The notes under the pieces are model-generated. The model was not told the DNA's origin and did no database searches. It worked only from the letters and a program-made list of their open reading frames with translations. Of a stretch of DNA of 20,372 nt, positions 20,364 through 20,372 are shown in pieces. The stretch is from a virus. The stretch is from positions 1-20,372 of IMG/VR virus record IMGVR_UViG_3300027714_000173, one strand, 5' to 3'. Numbering within the stretch: position 1 is the stretch's first letter; each line of letters opens with the position of its first letter. Made by a program: the position numbers and the translations under genes.

Positions 20364-20372
20364 ACAAAAGGG
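20350..20372 (+). CDS. Start of the next head gene (3' partial)
   Basis: An ATG at 20350 inside the end of the protease gene opens a frame, MANYRQK, that runs to the end of the window. The 14-base overlap with the preceding stop resembles other gene pairs here. Only seven residues are visible, so no product can be named; a capsid or scaffold protein would be expected next. Confidence 0.4.

Noticed and set aside
1-20372. Lysogeny genes or a diversity-generating retroelement
   Set aside because: No integrase, repressor, reverse transcriptase or template/variable repeat pair is visible in this window.

Overview
This window looks like part of the genome of a tailed phage (or a prophage) of a Bacteroidota host, probably in the class Flavobacteriia. 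The DNA is AT-rich and nearly every base lies in tightly packed + strand genes. Genes are joined by TAATG stop/start overlaps. Shine-Dalgarno sequences are absent and are replaced by A-rich leaders. Several intergenic sequences resemble the Bacteroidota promoter -7 box TAnnTTTG. I see no integrase, CI-type repressor, tRNA or CRISPR array, so lifestyle cannot be decided from this window.

Layout, left to right. (1) 1-1462: the end of a virion-type gene, then a lysis cassette with a 54-aa membrane peptide, a T7-lysozyme-like amidase and a 3TM-type holin. (2) 1463-1633: an AT-rich repeat cluster. (3) 1634-8383: early/middle genes for DNA metabolism and regulation. These are a NinG/Rap-like nuclease, a protein with an SSB-type C-terminal tip, a stand-alone DnaB-like RecA-fold helicase, a sigma-70-like factor, a PD-(D/E)XK-like protein, a RecE-like exonuclease with a possible annealing partner, and a protein with a DnaA-domain-IV-like helix-turn-helix. 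Many tiny proteins lie among them. (4) 8402-9912: terminase small and large subunits. (5) 9913-10190: a non-coding leader with a promoter-like region, hairpins and a boxA-like element. (6) 10191-12493: ten small unknown proteins, closed by a rho-independent terminator. (7) 12648-19719: tail module with a chaperone gene that appears to use a -1 frameshift, conserved tail/neck proteins, an 832-aa protein with a C-terminal fibronectin-III-like domain, and a 558-aa tape measure protein. (8) 19752-end: an XkdF-like prohead protease and the start of the next gene.

How it fits together. The helicase, SSB-like protein, exonuclease/annealing pair and NinG form a replication and recombination set. The sigma-like factor and the boxA-like leader suggest phage control of late transcription. 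An exact 10-mer, AACGTTATAT, sits just upstream of three late transcription blocks (terminase, tail, prohead protease) and is the best candidate for a late-promoter or operator element. The late order is unusual: portal and capsid genes do not follow the large terminase, and the protease comes after the tail module.

The most notable observations are the -1 frameshift in the tail chaperone, the shared late motif paired with a sigma-like gene, promoter boxes so close to start codons that they predict leaderless mRNAs, and the boxA-like late leader.
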